From Pseudoduganella umbonata (GTDB taxonomy: Bacteria > Pseudomonadota > Gammaproteobacteria > Burkholderiales > Burkholderiaceae_D), in NCBI RefSeq assembly GCF_014192225.1, contig NZ_JACHXS010000002.1, positions 682,001 to 746,000 of the forward strand: a DNA stretch of 64,000 nt. The letters run 5' to 3'. Shown here in pieces: positions 17,333-26,836 of the stretch. Under the pieces are notes generated by a model that saw only the letters and a list, made by a program, of their open reading frames with translations, had not been told where the DNA came from and made no database searches. A program made the position numbers and the translations under genes. Within the stretch, counting starts at the first letter, position 1. Each line of letters starts with the position of its first letter.

Positions 17333-18991
17333 ATGCAATGGTTTCGTGACCTGAAGATCGCCCGCAAGCTGCTGATCGCGTTTGCCGTCGTGCAGTTGAT
17401 GATGCTGGTGCTCGGCATCGCATGCCTTCAGTCGATGTCGCGCATCAACCAGGCGTCCGACGACCTGGCGGAGAACTGGCTGCCGAGCGTGCGTGCCGTG
17501 ATGCAGGTGCGCGCCGACGTGGGCGACCTGCGGCGCCAGGAGCTGGCGTTCCTGATGGCCGAGGATCCGGAGGAAAGGAACCGCATCGTCCAGCAGATGG
17601 AAACCCTGATGGCGGCGTCGCGAACCAACCTGGATAACTACGCAAAGCTGATCTCCAGCGCCGAGGAGCGCGCGCTGTTCGACAGTTTTCGCGGCAGCTG
17701 GCAATCGTTTCTGGTCGAGCACGGCAATCTGATGGCACTGGCCCGCGCCGGCAACGGCGACGAAGCCAGGGCCGTCTCCAACGGTCCCGCGTCGCGCATG
17801 CTGCGCGAAATCAACGGTACGCTCGAGCAGCTCGTGCGCCTGAACGTGGAAGGCGGCGACCGTGCCAGCGCGGCGGCCACGCAGCTGTACGAGAACACGC
17901 GGATGTGGACGATCGTGCTGCTGGCGGGCGCGGTCACGGCCGGCATCGCCCTGGCGCTGTGGGTGGCCGGCATCGTCGCGAAGCCCTTGCGCGAAGCGGT
18001 CGACGTGGCGCGCACCGTGGCCGGTGGCGACCTGACACGGTCGATCCACGTGCGTTCGCGCGACGAGACGGGCGAATTGATGGCGGCGCTGCAGGACATG
18101 ACGGCCAGCCTGCAAAGCCTGGTGGCACAGGTGCGTGCCGGCACCGAGACGATTTCCACCGCGTCCGGCCAGATCGCGGCCGGCAACCAGGACTTGTCGT
18201 CGCGCACCGAGCAGCAGGCCAGCTCGCTGGAGGAAACGGCGTCGTCGATGGAGGAGCTGACGTCGACGGTGCGCCAGAACGCCGACAACGCGCGGCAGGC
18301 CAACCAGCTGGCGCAGTCGGCATCCGGCATCGCCGTGCGCGGCGGGCAGGTGGTGGGCGAAGTGGTCGGCACGATGGCGTCGATCAATGCGGCGTCGCAG
18401 CGCATCGTGGAGATCATCGGCACCATCGACAGCATCGCGTTCCAGACCAATATCCTGGCGCTGAACGCGGCCGTGGAAGCGGCCCGTGCCGGCGAGCAGG
18501 GCAGGGGCTTCGCCGTCGTCGCTACCGAGGTGCGCAACCTGGCGCACCGCTCGGCCGCCGCGGCGAAGGACATCAAGCAGCTGATCGGCGATTCGGTCGA
18601 GAAGGTCGATGCGGGTGCGCGCCTCGTCGACGAAGCCGGCAATACGATGCGCGACATCGTGGCCAGCATCGCGCGGGTATCGGATATCGTCAGCGAGATC
18701 AGCGCCGCCAGCAACGAACAGAGCGCCGGTATCGAGCAGGTCAACGAGGCGGTGGTGCAGATGGACCAGGCCACGCAGCAGAATGCCGCGCTGGTCGAAG
18801 AGTCGGCCGCCGCCGCCGAGGCGATGCAGCGGCAGGCCACGCGGCTGGCCGAACTGGTCGCCACGTTCCGCGTCAACGCCGATGCGATGGCGGGGGTTGC
18901 CGCCCAGGCGGTCGTGGCGCCGGTACGGGCCGCGGCCGCGCGTCCGGCGCTGCCCCGGATGGGCGGGAAAGACGAGTGGGAGACGTACTAG
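17333..18991 (+). CDS. Methyl-accepting chemotaxis protein
   Basis: Chemoreceptor of 552 residues. TM1 is about 10-30 ([19 protein letters not shown]), then a four-helix periplasmic sensor of about 160 residues, and TM2 about 193-213. A HAMP domain ([18 protein letters not shown]) and the cytoplasmic signalling rod follow. The hairpin tip around residues 360-405 contains the conserved [20 protein letters not shown] and [12 protein letters not shown]. The C-terminus ends in EWETY, close to the NWETF pentapeptide that tethers CheR. Gly/Gln/Glu-rich helices offer methylation sites. It is a single gene with no chemotaxis genes adjacent. The ligand is unknown. Confidence 0.94.
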   Translation: MQWFRDLKIARKLLIAFAVVQLMMLVLGIACLQSMSRINQASDDLAENWLPSVRAVMQVRADVGDLRRQELAFLMAEDPEERNRIVQQMETLMAASRTNLDNYAKLISSAEERALFDSFRGSWQSFLVEHGNLMALARAGNGDEARAVSNGPASRMLREINGTLEQLVRLNVEGGDRASAAATQLYENTRMWTIVLLAGAVTAGIALALWVAGIVAKPLREAVDVARTVAGGDLTRSIHVRSRDETGELMAALQDMTASLQSLVAQVRAGTETISTASGQIAAGNQDLSSRTEQQASSLEETASSMEELTSTVRQNADNARQANQLAQSASGIAVRGGQVVGEVVGTMASINAASQRIVEIIGTIDSIAFQTNILALNAAVEAARAGEQGRGFAVVATEVRNLAHRSAAAAKDIKQLIGDSVEKVDAGARLVDEAGNTMRDIVASIARVSDIVSEISAASNEQSAGIEQVNEAVVQMDQATQQNAALVEESAAAAEAMQRQATRLAELVATFRVNADAMAGVAAQAVVAPVRAAAARPALPRMGGKDEWETY

Positions 18992-19009
18992 CTGAACCCC
19001 GGCCGGCCC

Positions 19010-22000
19010 TCAGGCCTCCGCCGCCGCGACCACCACGCCGTTCTTGCCCCGCAGCTTGGCCTTCGCCAGCGCCTCCTCGGCGCGCCGCAACAGTTCCTCG
19101 CGGCCTTCGGACAGCGGCCGCAGCGCGGCCACGCCGATGCTGACGGTGAGCTTGCCCAGCGGCGAGTCCTCGTGCGGCATGGCGAGCGCGGCCACGTCGG
19201 CGCAGATCGCCTGCGCTTCGTTCTGCGCGGCGGCCGCGTCGCCGGCCACCCACAGCAGCACGAATTCCTCGCCGCCGTGGCGGGCCAGGAAGTCGGTGGT
19301 GCGCCGCGCGTGCCGCGCCAGCACCTCGGCCACCGCGCGCAGTGCGGCATCGCCGGCGGCATGCCCGTAGCGCTCGTTGTATTGACGGAACCAGTCCAGG
19401 TCCACCATCGCCAGCGCCAGCACCTGGCCGGTGCGCGCCGCGCGGCGCCACTCGGCATCGAGCCGGGCATCGAAGGCGCGGCGGTTGGTCACGCCCGTCA
19501 GCCCGTCCGTCGTCGATTGCGCCGCCAGTTTCAGGTGCGACTCTTCGAGCGCGGCGGTGCGCGCCCGCACCAGGTCTTCCAGCGAACGGTTGACGCGCTT
19601 GAGCCGGCGCACGCGCCAGTGCCAGGCGGCCCACAGCAGCAGCAGCGCCAGCGCGGCGGCCAGCATGCGGAACCACCATGTTTCCCAGAACGGCGGCGTG
19701 ATCGTCACCGTCAGCGTGACCGGCTCCGAGCTCCACTGGCCGCGGTGGTTCGCCGCCTTCACGCGGAACACATAGCGCCCCGGATCGAGGTTGGTGTAGG
19801 TGGCGGCACGGCGCGAGGCATCCGTTTCCACCCAGTCGCGGTCGAAGCCTTCGAGCCGGTACGCGTAGCGGTTCAGTCCCGGTTCCGTGTAATGCAGCGC
19901 CGCGAATTCGATCGAGAATGCCGGCGTGCGGGAGGACAGCGTCAGCGCGCGCGGTGCCGTGACCGTGCCGTCCAGCGTCACGCCGGCGTGCGGGCCCGGT
20001 TCGGCCAGCGAGCGGTTGTAGACCTTGATGTCGGTAATGGACAGCTGCGGCGGAACCGACTGGCTGCGCACGTCGCGCGGCGACACCGCCGTCAGGCCGT
20101 GCACGCCGCCGAAGTACAGGATGCCGTCCGGTCCCGGCGTCGACGAATTGACGGTGAAGCCGTCGGTCATGCCGTCTGCCGCCGTGTACAGCGTGGCCTT
20201 CGCCGTCGCGGGATCGATGCGGAACAGGCCGACGATCGTGCTGGCCCACAGCTGGTCGTCCAGGTCGCTGCGGATCGACAGGATCTTGGCACCGCGGGTC
20301 GCTTCGGTGTACGAGCGGAACGTGATCGAATCGCCGGACTGTACCACCTGCTGCAAGCCTTTCGCGGTGCCGATCCAGATACGGCCCAGCGAATCCTCGT
20401 GCAGCGACGAGATGTTGTCGTCGGCCAGGCTGCCGGGCGCGTCGGCGCGGGTGAAGTGGCGGAACTTGCCGGTCTTCGGATCGAGCAGGTCGAGGCCGCC
20501 GCCATTCCACTCGGAACCCATCCATACCCGGCCGGCCCGGTCTTCCAGCACGGACGAGGTGCCGTTGACGGCGCGGCTGGCCGGGTCGGCCGGGTCGTTC
20601 TGGAACATCCGGTGCTGGCCGGTGGCCGGTTCGTAGCGGATCAGGCTGTTGCCGGTGGCCAGCCACAGGATACCGCCGCGGCCCGGCGCGATCGCGTTGA
20701 TGTAATTGCTGGCCGGATTGCCGAACTGGATCACCTTGAACGGCCCGGCCGGGTTGTCCAGGCGGTTCAGGCCATTCGAGGTGCCGGCCCACAGCGGTCC
20801 GTCGGCACCCTGGTACAGGCTGTAGACGATATTTTGCGACAGCGAGCCCGGCTGGCGCGGATCGGAGGTGTAGCGCCGCACCACGGTATTGGCGGCCGGG
20901 TCGAACAGGCTGATGCCCACATTGCCGCCCAGCCAGAGCTTGCCGTCCGGCGCGCGCGCCACGGCCAGCACCTCGTTACTGACCGCGACACCGCTGGGCG
21001 CGCCATGCTGCGGCACGTAGCGGGCGAAGCCGCTGCTGTTCAGGTTGACGAGACTGATGCCGTCGGTGAACGTGGCCACCCACAGCATGCCGCTGCGGTC
21101 CTGCAGCATTGCCCGCGTGCTGTCGCCCGGCAGCGAATACGGGTCGTTCGGCGTGTGGCGGTATTGCGTGAACGTGCCCGCTGCCGCGTTCCAGCGCAAC
21201 AGGCCGGCGGAAAGCGTAGTGGCCCACAGCGTGCCGCTGCGGTCGATATAGAAGCTGGTCACGCGGCTGTTCGGCGCCGGCACCTGCTTGCGGGTGCTCC
21301 AGTCCCCCTTGCCATCCCAGCGCAGTACGCCGCTCTCGGTGCCGATCCACAATGCGCCGCCGGCATCGAAGTGCAGCGCACGGACGATGTTGGTGCGCGG
21401 ATCGGCCGACCCGGCGGGGTCGACATGGTGATGGACGAATTCGGTACCGCCCGGCGGCAGGTAATCGAGGCCGCCCGGCCACGTGGCGACCCACAGCCCG
21501 CCTTGCGCATCGCGGGCGAGGGCATTCACGTCGTTGCTGGCCAGGCTGCCCGGCCGCTGCGCATCGTGCTGGTAGACCGTGAACTTGCCGGTGGCGGGAT
21601 CGAAGTGCTGCAGGCCGCCCCAGCTGGCGAGCCACATGCCATCCCTGCCGTCGGCAACGATCTGCTTGATGATGCCGCGGTTCTTCGGGCCCTGCGGCGC
21701 CGCGTACACGGTGAAATCGTTGCTTGCCGGATTGAACAGCGCGAGGCCGTCCTGCGTGCCGGCCCAGATGCGGCCCTGCCGGTCTTCGAAGAGCGTGGAG
21801 ACACGGTCGTGCGGCAGGCTTTTCGGATCGTTGGCCCGGCTCTGGTAGCGCACCACGCCGTAGCCGTTGTAGCGGTACAGGCCGTTCACGTGGGTGCCGA
21901 TCCACATGAAGCCCTGGCGGTCCTGCAGCAGCGACAGCATGGACGGCTCGTCGTGGCCGAGCGGCCCCAGTTTCTTGAAACGCAGCGTCGGCGGTGCGGC

Positions 22001-22111
22001 CGTTTCGGCCAGCGCCGCCGGAGGCGGGGACGCCAGCATCACGAGCACGGTGAGGGCTGACATTGCGGCGGCCCGCAGCGGCCGCGCGAGGTAGAGGATG
22101 GGAGCGCGCAT
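19010..22111 (-). CDS. Two-component-regulator-propeller diguanylate cyclase sensor
   Basis: Large sensor (1033 residues). A signal peptide or anchor is followed by two seven-bladed periplasmic propellers built from repeats of the form W-(I/V)-G-T...G-L (for example FMWIGTHVNGLYRY and RIWAGTQDGLALF). Then come a Y_Y_Y beta domain (FSIEFAALHYTEPGLNRYAYRLEGFD), a membrane helix (RMLAAALALLLLWAAW) and a short coiled coil. The C-terminal GGDEF domain has an active GGEEF at 946-950 and an intact RTTD inhibitory site just before it. It should make cyclic di-GMP in response to an unknown periplasmic signal. It is convergent with the chemoreceptor gene. Confidence 0.92.
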   Translation of the reverse strand: MRAPILYLARPLRAAAMSALTVLVMLASPPPAALAETAAPPTLRFKKLGPLGHDEPSMLSLLQDRQGFMWIGTHVNGLYRYNGYGVVRYQSRANDPKSLPHDRVSTLFEDRQGRIWAGTQDGLALFNPASNDFTVYAAPQGPKNRGIIKQIVADGRDGMWLASWGGLQHFDPATGKFTVYQHDAQRPGSLASNDVNALARDAQGGLWVATWPGGLDYLPPGGTEFVHHHVDPAGSADPRTNIVRALHFDAGGALWIGTESGVLRWDGKGDWSTRKQVPAPNSRVTSFYIDRSGTLWATTLSAGLLRWNAAAGTFTQYRHTPNDPYSLPGDSTRAMLQDRSGMLWVATFTDGISLVNLNSSGFARYVPQHGAPSGVAVSNEVLAVARAPDGKLWLGGNVGISLFDPAANTVVRRYTSDPRQPGSLSQNIVYSLYQGADGPLWAGTSNGLNRLDNPAGPFKVIQFGNPASNYINAIAPGRGGILWLATGNSLIRYEPATGQHRMFQNDPADPASRAVNGTSSVLEDRAGRVWMGSEWNGGGLDLLDPKTGKFRHFTRADAPGSLADDNISSLHEDSLGRIWIGTAKGLQQVVQSGDSITFRSYTEATRGAKILSIRSDLDDQLWASTIVGLFRIDPATAKATLYTAADGMTDGFTVNSSTPGPDGILYFGGVHGLTAVSPRDVRSQSVPPQLSITDIKVYNRSLAEPGPHAGVTLDGTVTAPRALTLSSRTPAFSIEFAALHYTEPGLNRYAYRLEGFDRDWVETDASRRAATYTNLDPGRYVFRVKAANHRGQWSSEPVTLTVTITPPFWETWWFRMLAAALALLLLWAAWHWRVRRLKRVNRSLEDLVRARTAALEESHLKLAAQSTTDGLTGVTNRRAFDARLDAEWRRAARTGQVLALAMVDLDWFRQYNERYGHAAGDAALRAVAEVLARHARRTTDFLARHGGEEFVLLWVAGDAAAAQNEAQAICADVAALAMPHEDSPLGKLTVSIGVAALRPLSEGREELLRRAEEALAKAKLRGKNGVVVAAAEA

Positions 22112-22377
22112 CTGGCGATTATGCCAGTATTTGTTTTCCTTTCATGCAATAAAATGCCGCTCTGTACGGCTATTCTGTGCGTATCCCGCTTGAAACAGGT
22201 ATTATTCGGGGTTGTCCGTCCAGCCCGCGGGGTTGGCCTTCCAGCCAGCAAGGCCGGCCGCCCAAGCCCCCCAGGCTGGCCGCCAGGGCCCTGCGAGCTT
22301 GAGCCTCAGCGGGGTTGGCAGTCCCGGTCACAGCAGTAGTTTTTTATCGGAAAGCACGGTCGCACGACCAATCATTT
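22112..22377. other. Intergenic leader region of the helicase gene
   Basis: This 266-base gap separates two divergent genes. It holds several GC-rich inverted segments (around 22220-22290, repeats of GGCCGGC/GGCTGGC) that could fold in the leader of the helicase mRNA. I see no gene and no clear sigma-70 promoter. Confidence 0.35.
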
Positions 22378-23904
22378 ATGTCTGACATCGAAACAACCGC
22401 CCAGCCTGCGGCGCCCGCCCAGGTGCGTTTCTCCGACTTCGGCCTCTCTCCCGACATCCAGCGTGCCCTGACCGAACAGGGCTATGAGCACCCGACGCCG
22501 ATCCAGGCGCAGGCGATTCCCGTGGTGTTGCAGGGGCGCGACGTCATGGGTGCGGCCCAGACCGGTACCGGTAAAACCGCCGGCTTTTCGCTGCCGATCA
22601 TCCAGCTGCTCCTGGCGCATGCGAACGCGAGCATGAGCCCGGCGCGCCATCCGGTGCGCGCGCTGGTGCTGGCGCCGACCCGCGAACTGGCCGTGCAGGT
22701 GGCCGAGAACGTCGCGAACTATTGCAAGCACACGCCGCTGCGCTCGACCGTGGTATACGGCGGCGTCGACATCAAGCCGCAGGCCGCCATCATGCGCGGC
22801 GGCGTCGAGATCGTGATCGCCACGCCGGGCCGCCTGCTGGACCACGTGGAACAGAAAAACATCTCGCTGTCGCAGGTGCAGATGCTGGTGATGGACGAGG
22901 CGGACCGCATGCTCGACATGGGCTTCCTGCCGGACCTGCAGCGCATCATCAACCTGCTGCCGAAACAGCGCCAGAACCTGATGTTCTCGGCCACGTTCTC
23001 GCCCGAGATCAGGAAGCTGGCATCGACCTTCCTGAACGACCCGGTCACCATCGAAGTCGCGCGCAGCAATGCCACGGCCGACAAGGTCACCCAGGTGGTC
23101 TACAAGGTCACCGAGGAAAACAAGCGCGAAGCCGTCGCCCATATCCTGCGCCAGCGCGAGCTGAAACAGGTGATCGTGTTCTCGAACACGAAGATCGGCG
23201 CATCGCGCCTGGCGCGCGGCCTGGAGCAGGAGGGCATGAAGGCTTCCGCGATCCACGGCGACAAGACGCAGCAGGAACGCATGGCCGCGCTGGATGCGTT
23301 CAAGCGCGGCGAAGTGGACGTGCTGGTGGCCACCGACGTGGCGGCGCGCGGCCTCGACATCTCCGACCTGCCGTGCGTGATCAACTACGACCTGCCGTAC
23401 AACGCGGAAGACTATGTGCACCGGATCGGCCGTACCGGCCGCGCCGGCGCCTCGGGCGATGCGATCTCGATCTACTCCGACAAGGACGAGCGCCTGCTGG
23501 CCGACATCGAAAAGCTGATCAAGCAGACCATCAAGCGCGGCGAACTGGAAGGCTTCCGTCCGGGCGCGCGCGCCGGCGGGGAACGGGGCGGCGAATATAA
23601 TGGTGAAAGAAGCGGTGAAAGAAGCGGTGAACGAAGCGCTGAACGCCGTCCGCCGCGCCGCGGTGCCGAGGGCGAGCGCCCGCCGGCCGCCAGCTATGCC
23701 GGCAACGGCCGCCCGGGCCCCGGCGCCGACCGCGGCCCGCGCCCGTCCGGTCCGCGCCGCGACAAGGTCGACCCATGGTTCCTGAAACCGTACGAGCCGA
23801 GCCGTCCGAACGCCGCCACGACCACATCCACGCCGTCGTCCTCGTCGCCAGCGAAACCCAAGCCGAGGCTGGCAGCGCTGCTCGGCGGCCTGCGCAAGGA
23901 ATGA
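22378..23904 (+). CDS. rhlE: DEAD-box RNA helicase, RhlE type
   Basis: ATP-dependent RNA helicase of 508 residues. Motifs in order: F and Q motif (FGLSPDIQRALTEQGY, then TPIQAQAIP), AQTGTGKT, PTRELAVQ, VMDEADRMLDMGF, SAT, and HRIGRTGRAG. The C-terminal tail of about 110 residues is basic and low in complexity, rich in Arg, Gly, Glu and Ser, and includes a 12-bp repeat coding SGER units. Such tails bind RNA. The ATG at 22378 gives the usual short N-terminus. RhlE-type helicases act in ribosome assembly and RNA decay, often at low temperature. It is a single gene ending at an intrinsic terminator. Confidence 0.92.
   Translation: MSDIETTAQPAAPAQVRFSDFGLSPDIQRALTEQGYEHPTPIQAQAIPVVLQGRDVMGAAQTGTGKTAGFSLPIIQLLLAHANASMSPARHPVRALVLAPTRELAVQVAENVANYCKHTPLRSTVVYGGVDIKPQAAIMRGGVEIVIATPGRLLDHVEQKNISLSQVQMLVMDEADRMLDMGFLPDLQRIINLLPKQRQNLMFSATFSPEIRKLASTFLNDPVTIEVARSNATADKVTQVVYKVTEENKREAVAHILRQRELKQVIVFSNTKIGASRLARGLEQEGMKASAIHGDKTQQERMAALDAFKRGEVDVLVATDVAARGLDISDLPCVINYDLPYNAEDYVHRIGRTGRAGASGDAISIYSDKDERLLADIEKLIKQTIKRGELEGFRPGARAGGERGGEYNGERSGERSGERSAERRPPRRGAEGERPPAASYAGNGRPGPGADRGPRPSGPRRDKVDPWFLKPYEPSRPNAATTTSTPSSSSPAKPKPRLAALLGGLRKE
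23602..23637 (+). repeat. 12-bp tandem repeat in the helicase tail
   Basis: Three units of GGTGAAAGAAGC (the third with one change) encode Gly-Glu-Arg-Ser repeats in the C-terminal RNA-binding tail. The four-codon period is shared with other arrays in this window. Confidence 0.7.
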
Positions 23905-23931
23905 GTTGCAGGCAATAAGTTACAAGGCATG

Positions 23932-23960
23932 AAAAAAGCGGGCAAAGCCCGCTTTTTTTT
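23932..23960. terminator. Bidirectional intrinsic terminator
   Basis: AAAAAA, then GCGGGC (23938-23943), AAA, GCCCGC (23947-23952) and eight T residues. The T-run serves rhlE on the plus strand, and the A-run serves the convergent wecE end on the minus strand. Confidence 0.88.
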
Positions 23961-23982
23961 CGGCATGCCGGCGGGCACTTGG

Positions 23983-25113
23983 CTACAGCGCTTCCTTCAA
24001 CGCCGTCACCACGCGCGGCAGGTGCTCTTCCAGTCCCACCCACAGCGGCAGCCGCAGCAGGCGGTCCGACAGGTCGCTGGTCAGCGGAAGTTCGCCGTGC
24101 GAACGGCCCAGGCGCAGGCCGGCCGGCGCGCTGTGCAGCGGCACGTAGTGGAACACGCTGAGGATGCCCTGCGCCTTCAGGCTGGCGATCACGCGGGTCC
24201 GGTGTTCCAGCGAGTCGAGCAGGATGTAGTACATGTGGGCGTTGTGCACGCAGCCTTCCGGCACGCGCGGGCGCCGCAGCAGTCCTTCCGCTTCCATCGG
24301 CGCCAGTGCCGCGTCGTACTGGTTCCACAGCGCCAGCCGCCGTGCCGTGATCGAATCGGCTTCCTCCATCTGCGCCCACAGGAACGCGGCGATCACCTCG
24401 CCGGGCAGGTAGGACGAGCCGATGTCGACCCAGGTGTACTTGTCCACCTGGCCGCGGAAGAACTGGCTGCGGTTGGTGCCTTTTTCCCGGATGATCTCGG
24501 CGCGCTCGGCGTACAGCGGATCGTTGACCAGCAGGGCGCCGCCTTCGCCGGCGATGATGTTCTTGGTTTCATGGAACGAATACGCGCCCATGTGCCCGAT
24601 CGAGCCGAGCGGCCGGCCCTTGTAGGTGGACATGATGCCCTGTGCCGCGTCCTCGACCACGACCAGGCCGTGGCGGCCTGCGATGTCCATGATCGTGTCC
24701 ATTTCGCAGGCTACCCCGGCGTAGTGCACCGGCACGATCATGCGCGTGCGCGGCGTGATCGCCGCTTCGATCTTCGTTTCGTCGATGTTCAGCGTGTCGG
24801 CCCGCACGTCGACGAACACCGGCACCGCACCGCGCAGCGCGAACGCGTTGGCGGTCGACACGAACGTATACGACGGCATGATGACCTCGTCGCCTTCCTT
24901 CAGGTCCGCCAGCAGGGCCGCCATCTCGAGGGCCGCAGTGCACGAGTGGGTCAGCAGCGCGCGCCGCGCGCCGGTGGTCTGCTCCAGCCACGCGTGGCAC
25001 TTCTTGGTGAACACGCCATCGCCGGACAGGTGGCCGTTGGTGTGTGCCTGGGCAATGTGCCACAGTTCCCGGCCCGTCATGAAAGGCTTGTTGAAGGGGA
25101 TTTGCGGTTGCAT
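23983..25113 (-). CDS. wecE: dTDP-4-amino-4,6-dideoxygalactose transaminase
   Basis: PLP-dependent sugar aminotransferase of the DegT/DnrJ/EryC1 family (376 residues, the same length as E. coli WecE). It converts dTDP-4-keto-6-deoxyglucose to dTDP-4-amino-4,6-dideoxygalactose, using glutamate. The catalytic lysine is K184 in SFHETKN. Long stretches match WecE as I remember it, including ALRGAVPVFVDVRADTLNI, VPVHYAGVACEMDTIMDIA and GTNRSQFFRGQVDKYTW. Start 25113 is preceded by AAGGA. It is the last gene of the polysaccharide locus, directly after wecD, and together they give dTDP-Fuc4NAc. Confidence 0.95.
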   Translation of the reverse strand: MQPQIPFNKPFMTGRELWHIAQAHTNGHLSGDGVFTKKCHAWLEQTTGARRALLTHSCTAALEMAALLADLKEGDEVIMPSYTFVSTANAFALRGAVPVFVDVRADTLNIDETKIEAAITPRTRMIVPVHYAGVACEMDTIMDIAGRHGLVVVEDAAQGIMSTYKGRPLGSIGHMGAYSFHETKNIIAGEGGALLVNDPLYAERAEIIREKGTNRSQFFRGQVDKYTWVDIGSSYLPGEVIAAFLWAQMEEADSITARRLALWNQYDAALAPMEAEGLLRRPRVPEGCVHNAHMYYILLDSLEHRTRVIASLKAQGILSVFHYVPLHSAPAGLRLGRSHGELPLTSDLSDRLLRLPLWVGLEEHLPRVVTALKEAL

Positions 25114-25126
25114 GTTGGTCCTTGGG

Positions 25127-25831
25127 TCAGGTGACGATTCGGTGGTAGACATCCTGCGGCGCGTCGAAGGCGAAGCCCAGCGACGCATACAGGTTGAGGA
25201 CGGCCACGTTGGCCGCCGAGATGGAACTGGTGACTTCTGCATGGCCGGCGTCGAACAGCGCCATCGCGGCGAGGTGCCACCAGTGCTTCGCCAGGCCCTT
25301 GCCGCGGCATTCGGGCGCCACCGCGTGCAGCACCAGCGAGGCGCCGCTGACGGCGATGAAGCCGGACAGCACGCCGTCGGCATACAGGCCCCAGGCATTG
25401 CCCGCGGCGAGCAGCTGGCGCAGCCAGTCGTCGTAGCGGCGGTCCGCGCCGGCGCGTTCGAGCAGGAAGTCGCGGTGGAAGCGGCCGTGCGCGAAAGCGC
25501 CATGGCAGACCGCCAGCGCCGCCTGCGCATCGGGGTGGTCCGCGCCGATGCGCGCGATCGCCAGGCCGGCGCGCGGCGGCACGTCGCGCAGCCGGGCGCG
25601 CGTGGCGCGCGTGGCCAGCAGCGTATCGCAGTAGTGGAAGCCGTGGCGCTGCAACAGCGCCTTGTCGGCCAGCGGGTCGACCTTGATCGTCTGCAGGCCG
25701 GGCTGGCCGTCGGCCGCCGCCAGCGCCGCCGCGGAGTATTCGGTCAGCTCCCAGGCCGGCATGGCGAAGGCGGCCGCGTCGTAGGGGGCGGCCTTGCAAT
25801 AAACCGTGCTGCCAGCAGCCGCATCAGTCAT
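25127..25831 (-). CDS. wecD: dTDP-fucosamine acetyltransferase (GNAT)
   Basis: GNAT-fold acetyltransferase of 234 residues. It should acetylate the 4-amino group of the sugar made by the neighbouring transaminase, giving dTDP-Fuc4NAc. The acetyl-CoA binding segment is VLHAVAPECRGKGLAKHWW, and the C-terminus has the usual NVAVLNLYASLGF. Length and partner gene match E. coli WecD (about 224 residues). The first 120 residues are more variable. It overlaps the end of the glycosyltransferase gene by 8 bases. The assignment rests mainly on the wecE neighbour. Confidence 0.85.
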   Translation of the reverse strand: MTDAAAGSTVYCKAAPYDAAAFAMPAWELTEYSAAALAAADGQPGLQTIKVDPLADKALLQRHGFHYCDTLLATRATRARLRDVPPRAGLAIARIGADHPDAQAALAVCHGAFAHGRFHRDFLLERAGADRRYDDWLRQLLAAGNAWGLYADGVLSGFIAVSGASLVLHAVAPECRGKGLAKHWWHLAAMALFDAGHAEVTSSISAANVAVLNLYASLGFAFDAPQDVYHRIVT

Positions 25832-26777
25832 CGGATCCTCCCGCGTTCGGCGTCAGGCGCCGCACCACGTACAGCGGCCGCTTCTTGGCTTCATCGAACG
25901 CCTTGCCGAGGTAGATGCCGATGATGCCGAGAATGCCGATGATCAGGCCGCCGATGAAGTACAGCGAGACGATCAGGCTGCTCCAGCCGGGCACGGCCGA
26001 GCCCTGCAGCAGTGCGCGGCCGAGGATGAAGCTGCCGAACAGGAAGGACACGCCGGCCATCGTCAGGCCCAGCCGCGCCGCCATGCGCAGCGGCTTGTCC
26101 GAATAGGCGATGATCGTATCGGCGGCCAGCTTGAACAGCTTGGAGAACGTGTAGCTGGATGTGCCTTCCAGCCGTTCGGCATGCTGGACGCGGATGCCGG
26201 TGGTGGGGAAACCCAGCCACTGCACGTGGCCGCCGAAGAAGCGCAGCTGCTCGCGCATCTTCGTGAAGTTCTTCACGACCTTGCGCGACATGATGCGGAA
26301 GTTGCCGCTGTCGCCGTCGAAATCGATATCGGCCAGGTAGCTGAAGATGCGGTAGAACAGCCAGGACGTGGCACGCTTGAGCAGCGGATCCTGCCGCTCG
26401 CCGCGCAGCGCCAGTACCACGTCATAGCCTTCCTGCGCCTTGGCATACAGGCGCGGGATCTCTTCCGGCGCATCCTGCAGGTCGCAGTCCATCACTACCA
26501 CCCAGTCGCCGCGGCAGATGTCGAGGCCGGCCGTGATGCCGTAGTGCTGGCCGAAATTGCGCGAGAACTGCAGCCCGACCACGCGGGGATCGGCGGCGGC
26601 GAGCCGCTCGATCACGTCCCACGAGCGGTCCGGGCCGCAATCCTCCACCAGCACGATCTCGAAGTGGGGCGACACCGTCTCGATGGCATCGCGCAGCCGG
26701 CGGTACAGTTCGTCGAGCATCTTTTCCGCCCGGTAGACGGGGATGACGACGGATATCAGGGGGGTGTTCGCTTGCAT
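25824..26777 (-). CDS. Family 2 glycosyltransferase with two C-terminal membrane helices
   Basis: 317-residue GT2 enzyme of the dolichol-phosphate-mannose synthase/ArnC/GtrB type. The GT-A domain begins SVVIPVYRAEKMLDEL, with the acidic motif VMDCDLQDAPEEIP and a later FGGHVQWLGF. Two helices (LGLTMAGVSFLFGSFILG and LIVSLYFIGGLIIGILGIIGIYLG) anchor it. Enzymes of this form usually transfer a sugar to undecaprenyl phosphate for later use in the periplasm. It therefore pairs logically with the two large membrane proteins encoded just upstream in the operon, which may use such lipid-linked donors. The acceptor and sugar are not known. Confidence 0.88.
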   Translation of the reverse strand: MQANTPLISVVIPVYRAEKMLDELYRRLRDAIETVSPHFEIVLVEDCGPDRSWDVIERLAAADPRVVGLQFSRNFGQHYGITAGLDICRGDWVVVMDCDLQDAPEEIPRLYAKAQEGYDVVLALRGERQDPLLKRATSWLFYRIFSYLADIDFDGDSGNFRIMSRKVVKNFTKMREQLRFFGGHVQWLGFPTTGIRVQHAERLEGTSSYTFSKLFKLAADTIIAYSDKPLRMAARLGLTMAGVSFLFGSFILGRALLQGSAVPGWSSLIVSLYFIGGLIIGILGIIGIYLGKAFDEAKKRPLYVVRRLTPNAGGSDD

Positions 26778-26836
26778 TGTCTCTCCATGGCCGCACTGCG
26801 CGGCCGGCTCTCTGTCTTGTTGATGCTCTCGCCGGT

